Positions 53,276-64,000 of a stretch of 64,000 nt of DNA are shown here, in pieces. Positions within the stretch are counted from its first letter, which is position 1; every line of letters begins with the position of its first letter. The notes below the pieces were generated by a model that did not search any database, was not told the DNA's origin, and saw only the letters and a program-made list of their open reading frames with translations. Both the position numbers and the translations under genes were made by a program. The DNA lies in the NCBI GenBank assembly GCA_022575985.1, contig JAKSXM010000263.1:8536001-8600000 (forward strand), given 5' to 3'. Source of the stretch: Anagrus nilaparvatae (taxonomy: Eukaryota; Arthropoda; Insecta; Hymenoptera; Mymaridae).

Positions 53276-54611
53276 TATATGGGTAGATTTAAATGAAGTG
53301 AGTGCGATTTGTATGGTCGGGTCTTCAAAACTGCCCCAAAGTGTTTTTTTCTGTAAGTACTACCAAAAATAAGTCACCAGCCCAATTTTTAGCCTCCCAG
53401 AGCAAAATCTTGATTTTTAACAGCCATTTTGGACTTTTCTAAAAATAGGAAGAAAAATGAGTCATAATTTTTTTTATTATTGCTGTAAAAAACTCACATT
53501 AGCATGAAAAATTTTTTCCTTTTAGGTGCGGATAGGAAATTTCCCTGGCTATCCGATTCCGGGGCCAAAATTTTTTTTTGAGTAGTGCATGCGCGAGGAA
53601 TCGCTAAGATAGGCTGTTCTTCTTAAATGCCTGTTAGTGAAAAATCTTCTAACCAGGCTTAAAATTTTCCTTAAACCTTATATTTTTTGGCGAAAAAAAA
53701 ATTTCGATGGGACATTGCTTTTTGGGAGCTCTAGATAAAAAAATAGCAGCTTTCAAAAATCATTTTTTACAAATTTCAAATTTCCCGCCAAGTCACGTGA
53801 CCAATCAAAAATTTGACCAAAAGTTTGGGTTCCGCGGGAAATTTTACATAAGAATATATCTATTTATGTTTTTAAGAGCTTTCATGTTAAAACAGTGAAA
53901 TAATAAAGAATTTTTTGATTAATTTTGAATAATTTGGTACAATTTAAAAAATAAAAAAATTCCTTACAAAAATGAGATATTTTAATCTTTCAATTTAAAA
54001 TTTCGCTGCTTTAACATAAACGCTCTTAAAAACATGAAAAGGAATATCCTTTGTAAAATTTCCCGCGGAATCCAAATTTTTGGTCAAATTTTTGATTGGT
54101 CACGTGTTTTGGCAGGAAATTTGAAATTTGTAAAAAATGATCTTTTGAAAGCTGCTATTTTTTTATCTAGAGCTCCCAAAAAGCAGTGTCCCATCACAAT
54201 TTTTTTTTGCCAAAAAATATAAGGTTTAAGGAAAATTTTAAGCCTGGTTAGAAGATTTTTCACTAATAGGCATTTGAGAAATCGACTTTTGAAAAAAAAA
54301 ACAGCCTACCTTTGACCCCGGAATCGGATAGCCAGGGAAATTTCCTATCCGGACCTAAAAGGAAAAAATTTTTCATGCTAATGTAAGTTTTTTACAGCAA
54401 TAATAAAAAAAATTATGACTCATTTTTCTTACTTTTTTTACAAAAGTCCAAAAGACAAAAATGGCTGCCAAAAATCGAGATTTTGCTCTGGGAGGCTAAA
54501 AATTGGGCTTGTGACTTATTTCTGGTAGTACTTTCAGAAAAAAACACTTGGGGCAGTTTTGAAGACCCGACCATACAAATCGCACTCACTTCATTTAAAT
54601 CTACCCATATA
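53276..54611. mobile_element. Foldback element, arms ~600 bp
   Basis: 'tatatgggtagatttaaatg' at 53276 pairs with 'catttaaatctacccatata' ending at 54611. The arms include 'cgggtcttcaaaactgcccc' and 'ggaaatttccctggctatcc' with their complements, meeting around 53900-54020 ('aaaacatgaaaaggaatat' zone). The outer 80 bp and the 'gccaagtcacgtgac' to 'gcgggaaattttacataaga' module (53789-53855) match 5151-7576, so both belong to one family. Confidence 0.85.
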
Positions 54612-54971
54612 ATAAAGATGGAATTACTTAAACTAAAATAATGAGCTGTCAAATATATAATATAATTATAATAATAATTAGTTGCTCAATTATATGTATA
54701 TACTTTCATAATTTAACTGATTTTATTTATTATAAACCCCTTTTAATGTTAAAACCCTAAGTTAATCAAGACTACTGCGGAATAAGGTATAGTTTTCGGC
54801 CCCAGCATATTTTTCGCATTTTTTGGCTCAATTTGATGATATATGATAAAAAATAAGATTCTGAGGGTCAGCAACCTCCTAAACCCCCCCCCCCCCTCCT
54901 GCGTTGCCCCTGGGGGGTTGAAATGCGTTTGTGACTCGCTATGTAAAAGAAATCGTGTTTTACTTTTTAGG
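54612..54971. other. AT-rich DNA with a C-tract
   Basis: A run of about 15 C at 54884-54898 next to 'gttgcccctggggggttg'. No gene. Confidence 0.4.
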
Positions 54972-55332
54972 TAAATATTGGGTTTTTAAAAATTCATAAG
55001 CTTGGGATTTTTATAGCAGATTCAAATGATTTTATCAACTTTTCATCGAATTTATGAGAAAAAAATGTATGTAACTCTTGTAAATGTAGAAAATTTTTTC
55101 TTAAATAATGCGAAACTTTAAACATTGGCTCTCTGAAGATTGGAGCCCTAAAAATGAAATAATAGAATTTTTCTCCTATAAATGGTCGTCAAATGTTAAA
55201 ATGAATAATGAATTCGGATTTTACGGGAAAAACTAAAACGAAGTACCTTTTTAGTCCAGTTTTTAACATCATTTGAATCTGTTAGAAAAATCCTAAGTTG
55301 ATGAATTATTAAAAACCCAATATCTAATATTT
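54972..55332. mobile_element. Foldback element, arms ~65 bp or more
   Basis: 'atattgggtttttaaaaatt' (54976) pairs with 'aattattaaaaacccaatat' (55304). 'agcagattcaaatgatttta' pairs with 'taacatcatttgaatctgtt'. The middle is less symmetric. Confidence 0.7.
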
Positions 55333-56029
55333 AAACTACTCCAAGACGTTGAAAATTGAAAATTTGTATTCTTTGGTCTTAAATATACTCTTTTTAGTAA
55401 ATTGTCAATGTAAGAAAAGTGAAAAAACATAAATAGTCGAAGCGCCACCAATGTATTTCTTAACCCACTTTTTTTTTTAGGTCCGTGGATAAAAATAGGT
55501 GTATTATGTTTTTCGACCTGCTAAATCTGAATCCGGGGTCTATTTTGACCTAAAAGTGGCAGATTAATTGTTATTAACAAATTATTGCAAAATTAGCCCA
55601 AAATTAAGCAAAATTGAGTTGTAAATGTTAACAAGCTTCAAAAATTTGTGAGTTGAGCATAACTTTCTGTTATAATTTAACTTACAGTATATAAATTTTT
55701 AATATTTAACACTTTAGATTAATTATTTAAACAGTTTTAAATTGTTTAAGCAATTTTTAAATGTTAATAATTACTTTTATGGATCAAAACTAAGTGCGAA
55801 AGTTACATGTATTTTTTCATACCCTGAATACGAATTTAAAGCTTAATTACAATAAAAATTATACAGGCAATTGTTTAAATAATTTTTAATTGTTAATTGT
55901 TTAAAAAATTTTTAATTTTTAATTGTTTAAACAATTTGTAAATGTTAATAATTACTTTTTTGGATCAAAACTGAGTGCGACACTAAGTTAAAAATTAAAA
56001 TTTACATTTTCTCACAGTTCCATATACCC
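55333..56029. other. AT-rich DNA with a short tandem duplication
   Basis: 'ttaataattacttttatgga' plus 'tcaaaactaagtgcga' (about 55763) is repeated near 55947 with small changes. No gene seen. Confidence 0.45.
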
Positions 56030-56650
56030 TGAAATCCTAAGCGTCTTCTTGCTCAAACGATCCTAGGAAGAAGAACATAGCGAGCGGATAACGCGTACCA
56101 CAATAAATAGTAATCGTTCCGCTCTCATTTTGCCGATATAAAAGGGACATGACTATGAGAGACGCGCGTCGCGAGAAAGTTACAAGATATTTAGAATTTA
56201 TTAATTTTTAATTTTATTTAGTTCACGGTTTCAAAATCCCCAAGTGTCAAGTTCGGTAAAAACACGTGTTGTCTTTGGTGATAACATTTAATGTAAAAGA
56301 TTGATTAGTTTTATAGTGAAACCACATATATATAGAAAACTAAATTAATAAATTATAGAAATAGCCGACTACGGTCACCATTTTATCGCACAGCGATTAC
56401 ATTTAAAATATAAAATGAAAACTCGATCGTGTGAAGTGAGACAGCTGACGATTTAATCATGTACCAGCATCCACAAGCCTACATAATAAAGCAGCATCTG
56501 GAAAGATGCAAGGAAACATTCACAAGTAGACGACTCCAGCAGCAGATATTACATCAGCGCGGTATCGTAAAGTGTGTGTATGTGTGAATGCGTGCGGATC
56601 GTGAATATTTTATGTAAAGCCACGCGGGTTTATTATTTCGTATTATATTT
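56030..56650 (+). promoter_or_regulatory. GC-richer promoter-like block with TATA box and a small ORF
   Basis: TATAAAAGG at about 56138 is followed about 30 bp later by 'gagagacgcgcgtcgcgag', then AT-rich leader-like DNA. A 43-codon ORF at about 56460-56591 ('MYQHPQAYIIKQHLERCKET' onward) has non-AT-biased composition but no recognised domain. This could be a host promoter and first exon or the 5' part of an LTR. No second copy is visible here. Confidence 0.3.
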
Positions 56651-56985
56651 TCTATTTTGTTAAAAAGCCCATCAGGCAATATAAAATTATATAAAATAAT
56701 ATAAATTTATTAATGAAGTTTTAGCTAAAAATCTTATAATAAATAAATAAGTGTTTAATTCATTAGTGTAAGTGCATGTTCACATATAATCATATTTCCC
56801 CACATAAATACCTATTTCTTAGAACTCCCCCACTTGCCGAGTAAGACCGTTTCTCGTGCCGAGCTAGCCGAATAACAGAAGTAATTACCCCCTATTATTA
56901 TTATTACTACAACTAAATAATTATGCATTTATATATTTATTAAAAGGCGCTCTTAAATAATAAATATATTAATATTTTTCAATAG
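56651..56985. other. AT-rich DNA
   Basis: No feature recognised. Confidence 0.4.
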
Positions 56986-57945
56986 CCACACTAGATCCGC
57001 CATTTTGAGTTTTTGAAAAATAGATTGATATTCGTAACGAGCATCCCAAAAATACCCTGTATACAAATTTTGACTAAAAAATAACGAAATTTAGATTTTT
57101 GTGTCCGCCATATTGATCCTCCAATTTGAATTTTTTTCGAAAAAATTAAATTTTTTCACATAACATGTTTAAATGCCCTAAATGAAACCGGTTTTATGGT
57201 TATATAACTTACAGTTTCTGCCCAGGCTCAAAATCGTCAAAAATCTTGAAATTTCGAGTATTTTAACGGCCATATTGGTTCCGCCATTTAAAATTTTTGA
57301 AAAATAACTATATATTCGTAATTAGCACCCAAAAATACCATTCCCACACATTTTTATCAAAAATTATCAAACTTTAATTTTTTCTGACCACCATATTGGT
57401 CCGCCATTTTAAAATTTTTTGATGTTTTATTTTACTAATTTGAGTCAAATGCTCTAAATGGAATAGGCTTTACAGCTCTTTCAAATGCATTTTCTTCTAA
57501 GGAATTAATGGGTTAATCGTGTAGGGGCAAAGAAACGCGTTTTTTGAGTTTCGAAGGGGTGGGGATGAGCTCCCCCTCCAGGACACGACTGATATCGTTA
57601 AAAAATAATTTCTTTTGCATTTTTAGTCCTATTTGAACGAATTAAAGGCAGGTATAATTATTTAATTTCAAAAAAACTAATTTTTTTGAAAATGTAAAAT
57701 CAATTTTTGGGCTCTTAAGGTGGTCTTAAGTGGTCATAAGGGTCTTAAAACAATAATTAATGAAATATATATAAGTTAAAACGTAAAAATTGATGCTCAA
57801 AAAGATTAAGGGAGGTTCCAAAACGAATTTGCGCAATTTTATTGAATTTTCATCATGTAGAGACAAAAAAAACGCGTTTTTTGAGTTTTGAAGGTGTGGA
57901 GATGAGCTCCCTCTCCAGGGCAGGACTAATATTAGTAAAATATAC
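56986..57945. repeat. Degenerate tandem repeats (CCATATTGG/CCGCCATTTT and ~335-bp units)
   Basis: 'ccgccattttgag', 'ccgccatattgatcc', 'ggccatattggttccgcc' and 'accatattggtccgcc' recur at about 56997, 57104, 57268 and 57390. Further on, 'acgcgttttttgagttt' with 'gatgagctccctctccaggg' occurs at about 57535-57590 and 57870-57925, a period of about 335 bp. Non-coding. Confidence 0.6.
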
Positions 57946-58361
57946 TTTTTTCACCTTTTTAGGTCAATTTGAAAAAATTTAACGCTGGCTATTTTTTTAT
58001 GCTTAAAAAACCGAATTTTTCGAAAATTTAAAATAAATTTTCGGGGTCTTAAAATCGTTTTAAGGGTCTAAAACCAATGAAGGTTGAAATTACATTCCCT
58101 TTGCTGCCCTTTTTTTTACGTAATTTTTGAGATGATAAACAAAATTCAGAAATAAAAGAACAGTCCCACCTATGTATTAGGAGACATTTTAGCCCAAAAT
58201 TTTAATTTATTCATTAAAAAATATTAAGACGGCATGAATGACATCCATTTTTTTTAAAATTATTTTAAAGAGAATGAAGTAAAAAAACTGTTACTATATT
58301 TTTTCCTCAAAAATAAGAAATTTTTTCAGTTAAAATGTTTTTAGAATAATTAGAAGTAGAT
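57946..58361. other. AT-rich DNA
   Basis: No feature recognised before the ORF at 58362. Confidence 0.35.
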
Positions 58362-58670
58362 ATGCGGAAAATTCTTAATAAGTTTATTACTTTTTCAAAA
58401 AATGTATCGTGGGATGAAATTTTAAATACAAATTCAATAGAGACTGGATATAGCGTTCCAAGAATTATACAGATTGCTTTCTTTTATAAAGGAATCGATG
58501 ATACAGTTAATATCTCACAAGTGTCTGCAGAAAAAATAAACGAAATCGTATTGTTTACCAATAACGTAGAAGCACTTTTGGATCTTATATCAGGTGCTTC
58601 CCAATGGGTTCAAAATAAATTGAAGTATAATAAGAATTATTTTTGCTCTGATGATCCAATCAAAGAATCT

Positions 58671-58736
58671 AAGAAACGATCCTTGAATGATGAAGACTCC
58701 TTCATCCGAGTCTTCATCAATCAAGGATCGTTTCTT
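58671..58736. repeat. 29-bp near-perfect hairpin at the ORF end
   Basis: Arms 58671-58699 and 58708-58736 are complementary with one mismatch, around an 8-nt loop (cttcatcc). It doubles back the coding sequence 'KKRSLNDEDS' of the preceding frame, so it looks like a template-switch or inverted duplication and not a terminator. Confidence 0.85.
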
Positions 58737-58783
58737 ATATTATAACTCGAAATTATAATAATAAAAAAAATTATAACTGATTT

Positions 58784-58855
58784 GCGTCAGTAGCTCAGAG
58801 GTAACGCTCCCGCTTCTTAACATAAAGATCGCGGGATCGATTCCCAGCCTCGGCA
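58784..58855 (+). tRNA. tRNA-like sequence, degenerate
   Basis: 'tagctcagaggtaacg' resembles the A box/D arm and 'gggatcgattccc' the B box/T arm, with a 3' 'cctcggca' typical of an acceptor end. However the 5' acceptor strand GCGTCAG does not pair with it, the outer T-stem pairs fail, and 'cccgc..gcggg' encloses an oversized anticodon region. Probably a pseudo-tRNA or SINE head. Confidence 0.4.
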
Positions 58856-58859
58856 AACT

Positions 58860-59690
58860 TTTATTTATATAAAAATAAAAAAATTCTTATATAAATGAAA
58901 TTTGTTGTTGCGCGCTACTGAAATCCAGGTGGCGTGTTGATGTAGAGGGTTCTACATGGCGCCACCGTATATCGTGTAGGCGTTTTCGCGTAGGTGGGCG
59001 TTTTTTCTCCATATATGACATCTATGGTTTTTTCGCGCCACTGTAAACCGGAATTGGTTACATGATTCCCTAAAAATTACCGGTCCTTATCCAAGGGAGA
59101 AACCACACCCTTATAAAAATGGTAGTATCAGGGAGTGTGTAAATACTCCTTGGTATTAGCAATTCGTTTCCTATCCTATACATATTTCCCTTCCCATTCC
59201 TTTCTTCTATCCCTCGCTTTTCACTGGAAATTGAGCGGTAGGTTCGTAATTGACAGTTAGCTATCTCAGTATTCTAGATAATAATAGAAAGTGAGAGATA
59301 CATGTTCTTATAATATGTATGTCCGAATAAACTGAGAAAGTATAGTAATTGTGGTTCCGGAGCTACAGGCGCTTGTTGTTAGTGGAAACCTCTGTATAAC
59401 GAATATGTTGATATGAGGCTAAACTAAAGCGTATATATATATAACTGATTTGCATTATAACACAACCAGATTATGTAACATATTGACTTTTAACAAGTTT
59501 AAATTTTATATATGTATACTCCCGAATTATTAACATTCAAAGTCGTTAAACCGAAATGAATATAAGTCCCTAAGTTAAAATTATTTTATGCCTATAAACC
59601 TAATTAGTTCCAAGTCCCTAAATCCAATGTATTAAAAGTAATTTGTAAATTTTCACAAAAATTTTAAATTAATTATGACTTTCTTGTATT
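58860..59690 (+). mobile_element. LTR-like or other insert within the decayed ORF
   Basis: Holds GC-richer sequence with 'ggtggcgtgttgatgtagag' and 'catggcgccaccgta' (58930-58970), TATAAAA at 59112, AATAAA at 59327 and then 'gtggttccggagctacaggc' (59351), an arrangement like U3-R-U5 plus a primer-binding site. No second LTR or clear TG..CA ends. The 3' portion (59510-59640) carries 'aagtccctaag' phrases of the CATGGAACATGTTTA family. Composite and uncertain. Confidence 0.35.
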
Positions 59691-60790
59691 TTAGGAGTTC
59701 CTGATTCATTGTCAATAGAAGAAGAAACTCTTACAATGTATAATGGGTCATCAATGATAAATTTACTTCAGGAAAGTCTAGAATATTAGATCAGCAAAAG
59801 TGATCGATCGTTTAAATTTCCAGAACCTCTGAAAGACGTATCTGCGTTTATGTATCTGGGTGGTGGATTATGCTTGTATAATAGAGCACAGTCTTCCGAT
59901 ACCATCCAGTAGCACAACACACGTAAAATTTATAATGAAAACAGTTATTTGAAAGCAACTTTAAGAACAAAAGAATTAAAAATTTTTTTAACAGAAAATA
60001 AAGCATCTTATCGAGTTCTAATCTCTGTCGATACAACAAAAATTATTCCAAGAATAGCATATTATAAAGGCAGCAATCAAATAGTCGGATTTAGTGTTCC
60101 GCTTGTCAAACTTTTTAATAAAATTAAAAACAATGTAAAATTATGAATAAATTTTACGATAAGTATTCAATTAATTTTCCAAGAAAAGCCTATTTTATAT
60201 CGTCTTTTGAAAGTTTAGATAAAAAAATCATATTCTAATTTTAAATTACCTCACATTCCAGAAAACCTTCCATGCATCGGAAATACTTTTAAAAGTCAGC
60301 AAAAATAATCTAAAGCTGAAAAAACTATGAAGAAAATTTTGCAAAGAGCAAAAAAAGATGTGTATTCAGACATTTGGAATTAAAAAAGAAAAAAAAAATA
60401 AACTAGATGTAGCCAATTATATTCATATAACTAAAAATAGCAAATTATTAAATGATTCGAAGAAAGGAGATAATGAAAAAGATTTAATTGATAATATGAA
60501 TGTAGATCTAAAATCTAAAAATAATGAAAACTTTTTTTGTATCGAGAACGAATATGAAGATAACGAAAATCGCATAATTTCTTGATTTAATTGTAACGAT
60601 ACAATCGAGGAAACAATCGAATCATCGGATGAAAATATAAATATTTGTTGCAAAATTTATGATAATGATCACGAATTAAAATCTAAAACGCAAAATATTG
60701 ATGAAGAATCATTAAGTAATGTAATTTTGGTCAGTAACGATAATTTTCCATCTGTACCACAAAAAATAAAAGTAAAAAATTATTTTGAAT

Positions 60791-61379
60791 AACTGAACCC
60801 ATTTCACACATGTTAGTAGTATAAATCTTTTTTGTATAAATTTTCTATTTATTAATAGTATAATAAATTTAAAAGGATTCTCAACGTTCTAATTTACATA
60901 AATAAACCTATTAAATCCAGAAAATAAATAATCTTTTGCTATTACAAACTTAATCACCAGTTTTATAAATTTTTTTTTAGAAATTTAAGTAAAAATTTTG
61001 TTGTTAAATTTATCTGTTATAAACGCAGATAAAACAGTATATATAAATGTCAGAAAAAAAAACAGAAAATTTATTTTTGAAAATTAAATAGAATAAACTC
61101 AAAAACAATATACATGAATAATTTAGAGTCAGTATTACTTAAATTTTAAATTAAAAGTTAGTAATTTCCTTATTTTCTATCCCCTAAGAACTTACAATTA
61201 CATCCCTAATAGAATTAAAAAAACATAAAATGTTATTATATTCAAACCATGTTTTCAAATCTTCTCGGCTGCTAATTTTAATTCAGACTTCCCAAATTGC
61301 ATTATTGATTTTTTTTTACAATCACGCAAAATTTCTTTTTTTATTATAAACTGGAATTTTCCAGCCTTTTTATTACATT
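60791..61379. other. AT-rich DNA
   Basis: No feature recognised. Confidence 0.4.
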
Positions 61380-61950
61380 TTCAGTCATTCTAAGCAATTT
61401 TGAAGACAATATTAACGATTTCTAGTAAAAATAAAAAAATAACTATAATTCAAAGTGATTCAGACCTCCTTTTATACTTTTCATTATATTTTCTGCCATT
61501 TTAGAACATTAAAAGAGATTTCAAAACGTTTTTATACAATCTTAACGATTTTCTAATAAAAATAAAAAAATACTATGATTCAAAGTGATTTTCCGAAATT
61601 TCCGTACAATTTTAATGATTATTGTCATCCATTTTAAACGATATCGAAAAGTTTTTATACAAAATTAACGATCTTCTAGTATAAATTAAAAAAAAAACTA
61701 TAATTCAGAGTGATACAGTATTTAAAAATATTTTTCTTTGTATTTCTAGCCTTTTTAAGCGGTTTTCAGTAATTGTTTAAGGATTTTGTTGAAAATTAGA
61801 AAATCTATTTAGGGATTTCAAGAAGTTTTTAAACAAAATTAACGATTTTTTAGCAAAAGTTAAAAAAACTATGATTCAGAGTGATTCAAACCTTCATATA
61901 TATTTTTTTTTGCATTTTCAGCCATTTTAAGCGATTTTCCGAAAAAAAAT
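61380..61950. repeat. Degenerate tandem repeat, unit ~110-150 bp
   Basis: Four diverged units share 'cagccattttaagcgatttt', 'acaaaattaacgattttcta' and 'actatgattcagagtgattc', starting near 61380, 61490, 61620 and 61745. Non-coding. Confidence 0.65.
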
Positions 61951-63726
61951 TTGTTTATTCATGATTCATACGTGATTCCGAATCACTAGCAATGTCACAC
62001 GAGTGAGTGTGAAGTTTGCACGAGTCGTTAGCAAAAACCGGCCGGTAGCAAAACAAGAGCAGCAAAAAATGAACTCAAAAAAATCCTAATGTTACATCTA
62101 CACAGATAAACCCAAATACTCGCTGAGGTGAACGGCCGTCCGCGGTAGCGCTCTTTCTAGTTAATACATAAAATACATAAAATTTGTTTAACACGCAATT
62201 AAAATTTATTAATTAATTGAAAATTTTTTGTTGTAAAAAAGAAGTCTTCTTTTATTATATTTATTTTATTTATCAAAACATACAAAGTTAAGAGAAAAAA
62301 AATTACGCAACAGAAATAGAATAAACTAGTATAAATAAAAATAGAATAACTTCTATACTATTTATTATTAGAATTAACTTCTAATAAATTGTAATATGGC
62401 AAATTTAATCACATAGGAAATATATTATTTTTTTATATACATTGTGTGTTCTGTATGTGTGGGCGCAGGTACACATGTATGTGTGAAACATCGCGTACAG
62501 AAAAGAGGGCGTAAGCGTCCAGTCAAAAAAATGTTAAAATATAAGAAGAGAGAGCGAGAGAGAAAATATTGTACTTCCCTTCTCTAACTTCCGTATTCCT
62601 TCTTCTCCATTTGTTCGCCGATAAGATTACACACGTTTTTTTATACCGGCTAAGATTCTCAGTTATTTTTATAGAATATTCATCTCGTCCAGTCGCAGAT
62701 TTGCATCCAGTTTTAATTAATTATTTGAGTGATATTAAAAACTCGCAAGTTGAATATTACATTAAGTCAAAAGGTGTACATCAAGAATAGTATCTCAAGA
62801 GGTTAACCTTATTTTCACGGCTTTGACTTAGTGGCACATAACAATTTTATCACTGGACAGCGAATTAAATAATTAAGTGAAAAGGCGTGAACGCCAGAAT
62901 TTAATTATTTTCGTTTGCTTTGGTAATTGCCATAAACTTAAGTGCATTTATAAAAATTATTTTTTTTTCTGACATTTATAGCTTATTGTAAGTTTGGTAT
63001 TAATTAATATAAACACATTTATTACTATTTTTTTTTTTTTTACAAAATTGTAGCTAACTTACTAATCAATTTTTTTGTTGTTTACTATAATTTATGCTTT
63101 ATTTTGCGCTAATTTTTTTTTTTACGTTTGATTCCTTTTTTTAAGACAAATTAGCTTAGAAAACTTTAAATTGATTGATTTTTTTTTCTTTTAAATTATT
63201 TAGTTAATAATTTTTTTTTGATTATTATTGATATTATACAGTAATAACTGAACATTATTTTTTTTTTGGCTGAATTTTGTGATTAACATTCTAACCCTTT
63301 TGTGACTTATTTAATTTGAATAAATTAAGGGTGATTTTACTATATTTTGTCGTGTTTTTTAGGTAAGGGTTCTGAAGAAACGGTTACAGATATTTGAGTA
63401 AATATTTTTTTATTAGTTTACACATGTATTAAAATATAAAAAAAAAATTTTTTTAGTTTTCTGTGACGTCACTTCCGCGTCAAACGTGCGCAAATAAAGC
63501 AGTAAAAAAAAACGGTGTGCACGATGCTGAGAGATCATGTTATCTAAAAAAAAAATTTTTTTGGTAAGAGTTTATAGCTTAATTAAGACCCTGACTTCGA
63601 GTTTTTTCAAAAAAACTAATTAAAAACAAAATGGTGGCTCAGGAAAAAAAAAATTCAAAAAAAGGCCTAAAATTTTCGGACAAAATTAGCTGTAAAAAAT
63701 TTTTGAGGACAAAAAAAAACTCGAAG
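61951..63726. other. Non-coding DNA with scattered promoter-like words
   Basis: GC-richer patches at 61975-62160 and 62455-62530 contain no recognised exon. A hairpin lies at 62859-62912 ('gaattaaataattaagtga' against 'gaatttaattattttcg'). TGACGTCA (a CRE palindrome) is at 63464-63471, next to 'cttccgcgtcaaacgtgcgc'. A 73-codon frame at 62569-62790 is unrecognised. The rest is poly-T and AT-rich. Confidence 0.35.
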
Positions 63727-63999
63727 TCATAATAACCCTTCGGCTTGCTCGTATTCAACTTGTTCTTGATTTTTATCTTTTTGCTGGTCAGATTTTCGTT
63801 TTTTGGCCAACTCTGTACTCTTATGTTTGGCGGCGTCCATTCGTACATGATCACGAGCAATCACAAATTTAGCTGCATAATTATAAATTTCTTTTACGTG
63901 TTTTTGGGCTAGAAGTTCTAAAGCTGACTTATGTTTGTATTCTAAATTTTTTTCTTCACTTTGCAAATATGTACACCATTTAATATCGCAAAATTGATG
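63727..63999 (-). pseudogene. C-terminal part of a repetitive-family ORF, runs off the window
   Basis: Open from the window edge to a TGA at 63729-63727, with no start in view. Begins 'HQFCDIKWCTYL', then 'YKHKSALELLAQKHVKEIYN', and ends Lys/Gln-rich 'ELAKKRKSDQQKDKNQEQ' with 'YEQAEGLL'. The paired C..W-C motif followed by YKH, and a basic tail, recall the same loosely known repetitive ORF group as at 58362-60790, possibly its C-terminal region in opposite orientation. Family identification is weak. Confidence 0.45.
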
Positions 64000-64000
64000 C

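Larger units (their letters stand above)
58362..60790 (+). pseudogene. Decayed transposon-like ORF of an uncharacterised repetitive family
   Basis: The 5' part (58362-58745, ATG start, 127 codons) reads 'ILNKFITFSKNVSWDEIL' to 'ALLDLISGASQWVQNKL' and ends in a hairpin. After about 0.95 kb of foreign DNA the frame resumes near 59700: 'SLSIEEETLTMYNG', 'MYLGGGLCLYNRAQ', a frameshifted 'SLPIPSSSTTHVKFI', then 'LRTKELKIFLTENKASYRVL' and 'SNQIVGFSVPLVKL' (to 60146). The order resembles an ORF family common in repetitive DNA of cnidarians and arthropods (a LPLPSLSTVxRFI-like box followed by a STNQLVGFxxPL-like box); this is from memory and I cannot name it. An acidic tail follows at 60358-60790 with one in-frame stop. 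Confidence 0.45.

Overview
This is a very AT-rich eukaryotic window. It is almost certainly from an arthropod, most likely an insect: it holds an intron-split OPA3 gene with insect-like residues, jockey/CR1/R1-type non-LTR retrotransposons, pogo- and PIF/Harbinger-type elements, and many foldback (inverted-repeat) elements. I cannot name the species. There are no operons, ribosome binding sites or CRISPR arrays. Host coding sequence is sparse and most bases are repeats.

Layout. 1-12.7 kb: a decayed PIF1/Helitron-type helicase, two copies of one ~130-bp satellite, a 2.4-kb palindrome (5151-7576), a second foldback, the first G-tract element and a 510-bp satellite built of dyads. 12.7-15 kb: three spliced exons of an RPA1-like OB-fold protein (minus strand) broken by a foldback, then minisatellites. 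15-26.5 kb: GC-rich hairpin modules, three to five copies of a family with CATGGAACATGTTTA termini and internal poly-G arrays, a SINE candidate, a pogo-type element, and an inverted pair of a larger dispersed repeat.

26.6-36.7 kb: the best host gene, a two-exon OPA3-like gene on the minus strand (exon 1 36707-36566, exon 2 27037-26649; predicted 176 aa). Its 9.5-kb intron is full of satellites and foldbacks, including two opposed 150-bp arrays whose monomers carry a CTCF-like motif in convergent orientation. 36.7-38.2 kb: a likely shared promoter region and a BED-like zinc-finger ORF on the plus strand.

38.2-46.7 kb: a nested set of transposons. A minus-strand CR1/jockey-like non-LTR element A (38220-46733; 11-bp flanking repeat) contains a second non-LTR element B (39990-44453; 16-bp target duplication) and an 8-bp-TSD MITE in its gag zinc knuckles. 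B in turn holds an unidentified ~0.9-kb insert. 46.7-58.3 kb: decayed plus-strand coding sequence, then a run of foldback and TIR elements, a Harbinger-type MITE and promoter-like GC-richer DNA. 58.4-64 kb: relics of a repetitive ORF family, an LTR-like block, two tRNA-like or hairpin structures, tandem repeats and AT-rich DNA.

How it fits together: only OPA3 and perhaps the RPA1-like exons look like cellular genes. The rest records repeated rounds of insertion, inversion and tandem duplication, and many insertions can be ordered in time by nesting and target duplications.
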